Below are positions 5,387-6,330 of a stretch of 6,330 nt of DNA, piece after piece. Each line of letters opens with the position of its first letter. Position 1 is the stretch's first letter. Location: positions 1 to 6,330 of the forward strand of contig DATBMY010000270.1 in NCBI GenBank assembly GCA_036554605.1, given 5' to 3'. The DNA is from DATBMY01 sp036554605. GTDB taxonomy: Bacteria > Acidobacteriota > Blastocatellia > UBA7656. The position numbers and the translations under genes are program-made. The notes under the pieces were generated by a model. It did no database searches. It was not told the origin of the DNA and saw only the letters and a program-made list of their open reading frames with translations.

Positions 5387-6330
5387 ATGTCCCACAGTAG
5401 ATTTATGAGAGCTAATTCGTTATTGGCGATGGTTATTTCGATATGCCTCATTGCGTCCGCGACGGCAGTTGCGGGCCAGCAGGCGGCGCAGGCGCTCCCG
5501 AAAGGAGTCGAGCGGCTTGCCTCGGTCGAAGGCATCACGGAATACAGGGTCGGGAACGGGTTGCGAGTGCTCCTGTTTCCCGATCAGTCCAAGCAGACGA
5601 CGACCGTAAACGTAACCTACCTTGTAGGCGCGAGACACGAAAACTACGGCGAGACCGGTATGGCTCACTTGCTTGAGCACCTGGTCTTCAAGGGGTCGCC
5701 CAAACACCGAAATATTCCACAAGAGATGACCGAGCGCGGCGCGCGCCCAATAAACGGGACGACGAGCTGGGACAGGACCAACTACTACATGGTCTTCACC
5801 TCATCGGACGCAAACCTCGAATGGGCGCTCGACCTCGAATCTGACCGGATGGTCAATTCCTTTATCGATAAGAAAGATCTCGATAGCGAGATGACCGTGG
5901 TTCGCAACGAATACGAAGCGGGCGAGAACTCGCCCTTTCAGGTCTCGATAAAGAGGCTGATGAGCGCGGCCTTCGATTGGCACAACTACTCGAACCTCAC
6001 CATCGGAAATCGCAGCGACATCGAGAACGTGCCTATCGATAGATTGAAGGCTTTCTACCAGAAATATTACCAGCCGGACAACGCGGTGCTGTTGATCGCT
6101 GGAAAGTTCGACCCGGCAAAAACGCTTCAACTGATAGTCGATAAGTTCGGTTCTATCCCCCGGCCAGCGCGGGTGCTCCAGCCTATATACACCGTCGAGC
6201 CGACGCAGGATGGCGAGCGCGCGGTCCAAGTCCGACGCGTCGGCGATACGCAGTTAATTATGGCGGGCTATCACATTCCGGCCGCCTCGCACCCCGATTT
6301 CGCTACGCTCGAAGTTATGAGCCAGATACT
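5387..6330 (+). CDS. Secreted M16-family (pitrilysin-like) zinc peptidase, N-terminal part
   Basis: The frame is open from ATG 5387 to the window edge (314 complete codons) and continues beyond. Residues 1-29 are a signal peptide: basic start, hydrophobic core LLAMVISICLIASA, and a likely cleavage after AVA (A29|G30). The M16 domain begins near YRVGNGLRVLLFPD. The inverted zinc motif HLLEH is at residues 94-98: His94 and His98 bind zinc and Glu97 is the general base. The third ligand is Glu175 in RNEYE, 81 residues after His94 as in pitrilysin (H88/E169), with the supporting Glu168 seven residues before it. RPINGTTSWDRTNYY and the FYQKYYQPDNAVLLIAGKFD strand are also typical. These metallopeptidases cut peptides and misfolded protein fragments; the signal peptide places this one in the periplasm or outside the cell. 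The family is about 430 or 900 aa long, and which form this is cannot be seen. Confidence 0.93.
   Translation, partial: MSHSRFMRANSLLAMVISICLIASATAVAGQQAAQALPKGVERLASVEGITEYRVGNGLRVLLFPDQSKQTTTVNVTYLVGARHENYGETGMAHLLEHLVFKGSPKHRNIPQEMTERGARPINGTTSWDRTNYYMVFTSSDANLEWALDLESDRMVNSFIDKKDLDSEMTVVRNEYEAGENSPFQVSIKRLMSAAFDWHNYSNLTIGNRSDIENVPIDRLKAFYQKYYQPDNAVLLIAGKFDPAKTLQLIVDKFGSIPRPARVLQPIYTVEPTQDGERAVQVRRVGDTQLIMAGYHIPAASHPDFATLEVMSQI

Overview
The window is a densely packed stretch of chromosome in which every gene reads left to right on the + strand. It holds housekeeping and cell-envelope genes and shows no mobile element, CRISPR array, tRNA or rRNA. An apolipoprotein N-acyltransferase, a SPOR-domain protein and an exported M16 peptidase point to a diderm (Gram-negative type) bacterium. 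The DNA is GC-rich, with frequent ATA isoleucine codons. The M16 sequence resembles two-unit peptidases of environmental bacteria. Together with the gene mix this makes Acidobacteriota (Blastocatellia-like) my best guess, but that is inference from memory and not a database result.

Layout. Positions 1-105 are the last 34 codons of an NfeD-type membrane protein. Then come a slipin (stomatin/SPFH family, 159-968), a small SPOR-domain membrane protein (1081-1479), lipoyl synthase lipA (1500-2396), apolipoprotein N-acyltransferase lnt (about 2566-4197, start uncertain), peptide chain release factor 2 prfB (4231-5338, two frames joined by a programmed +1 frameshift), and the first 314 codons of a secreted M16 zinc peptidase (5387 to the window edge).

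Gaps are short: 53 nt, 112 nt, 20 nt, 61-169 nt depending on the lnt start, 33 nt and 48 nt. Some or all of these genes may be co-transcribed. The longest gap, lipA-lnt, holds a perfect 15-bp inverted repeat built from a degenerate 7-nt unit, the one clear non-coding structure in the window.

Functionally, NfeD and slipin form a known membrane-microdomain pair. SPOR, Lnt and the M16 peptidase act in or across the envelope. LipA makes the lipoyl cofactor of 2-oxoacid dehydrogenases and the glycine cleavage system. RF2 ends translation at UGA/UAA and limits its own synthesis through the in-frame UGA at codon 24. I see no new multi-gene system here. The points most worth a second look are the prfB recoding site, the heptad-repeat hairpin at the lnt 5' end, the unresolved lnt start and the TAG-biased stop codons.
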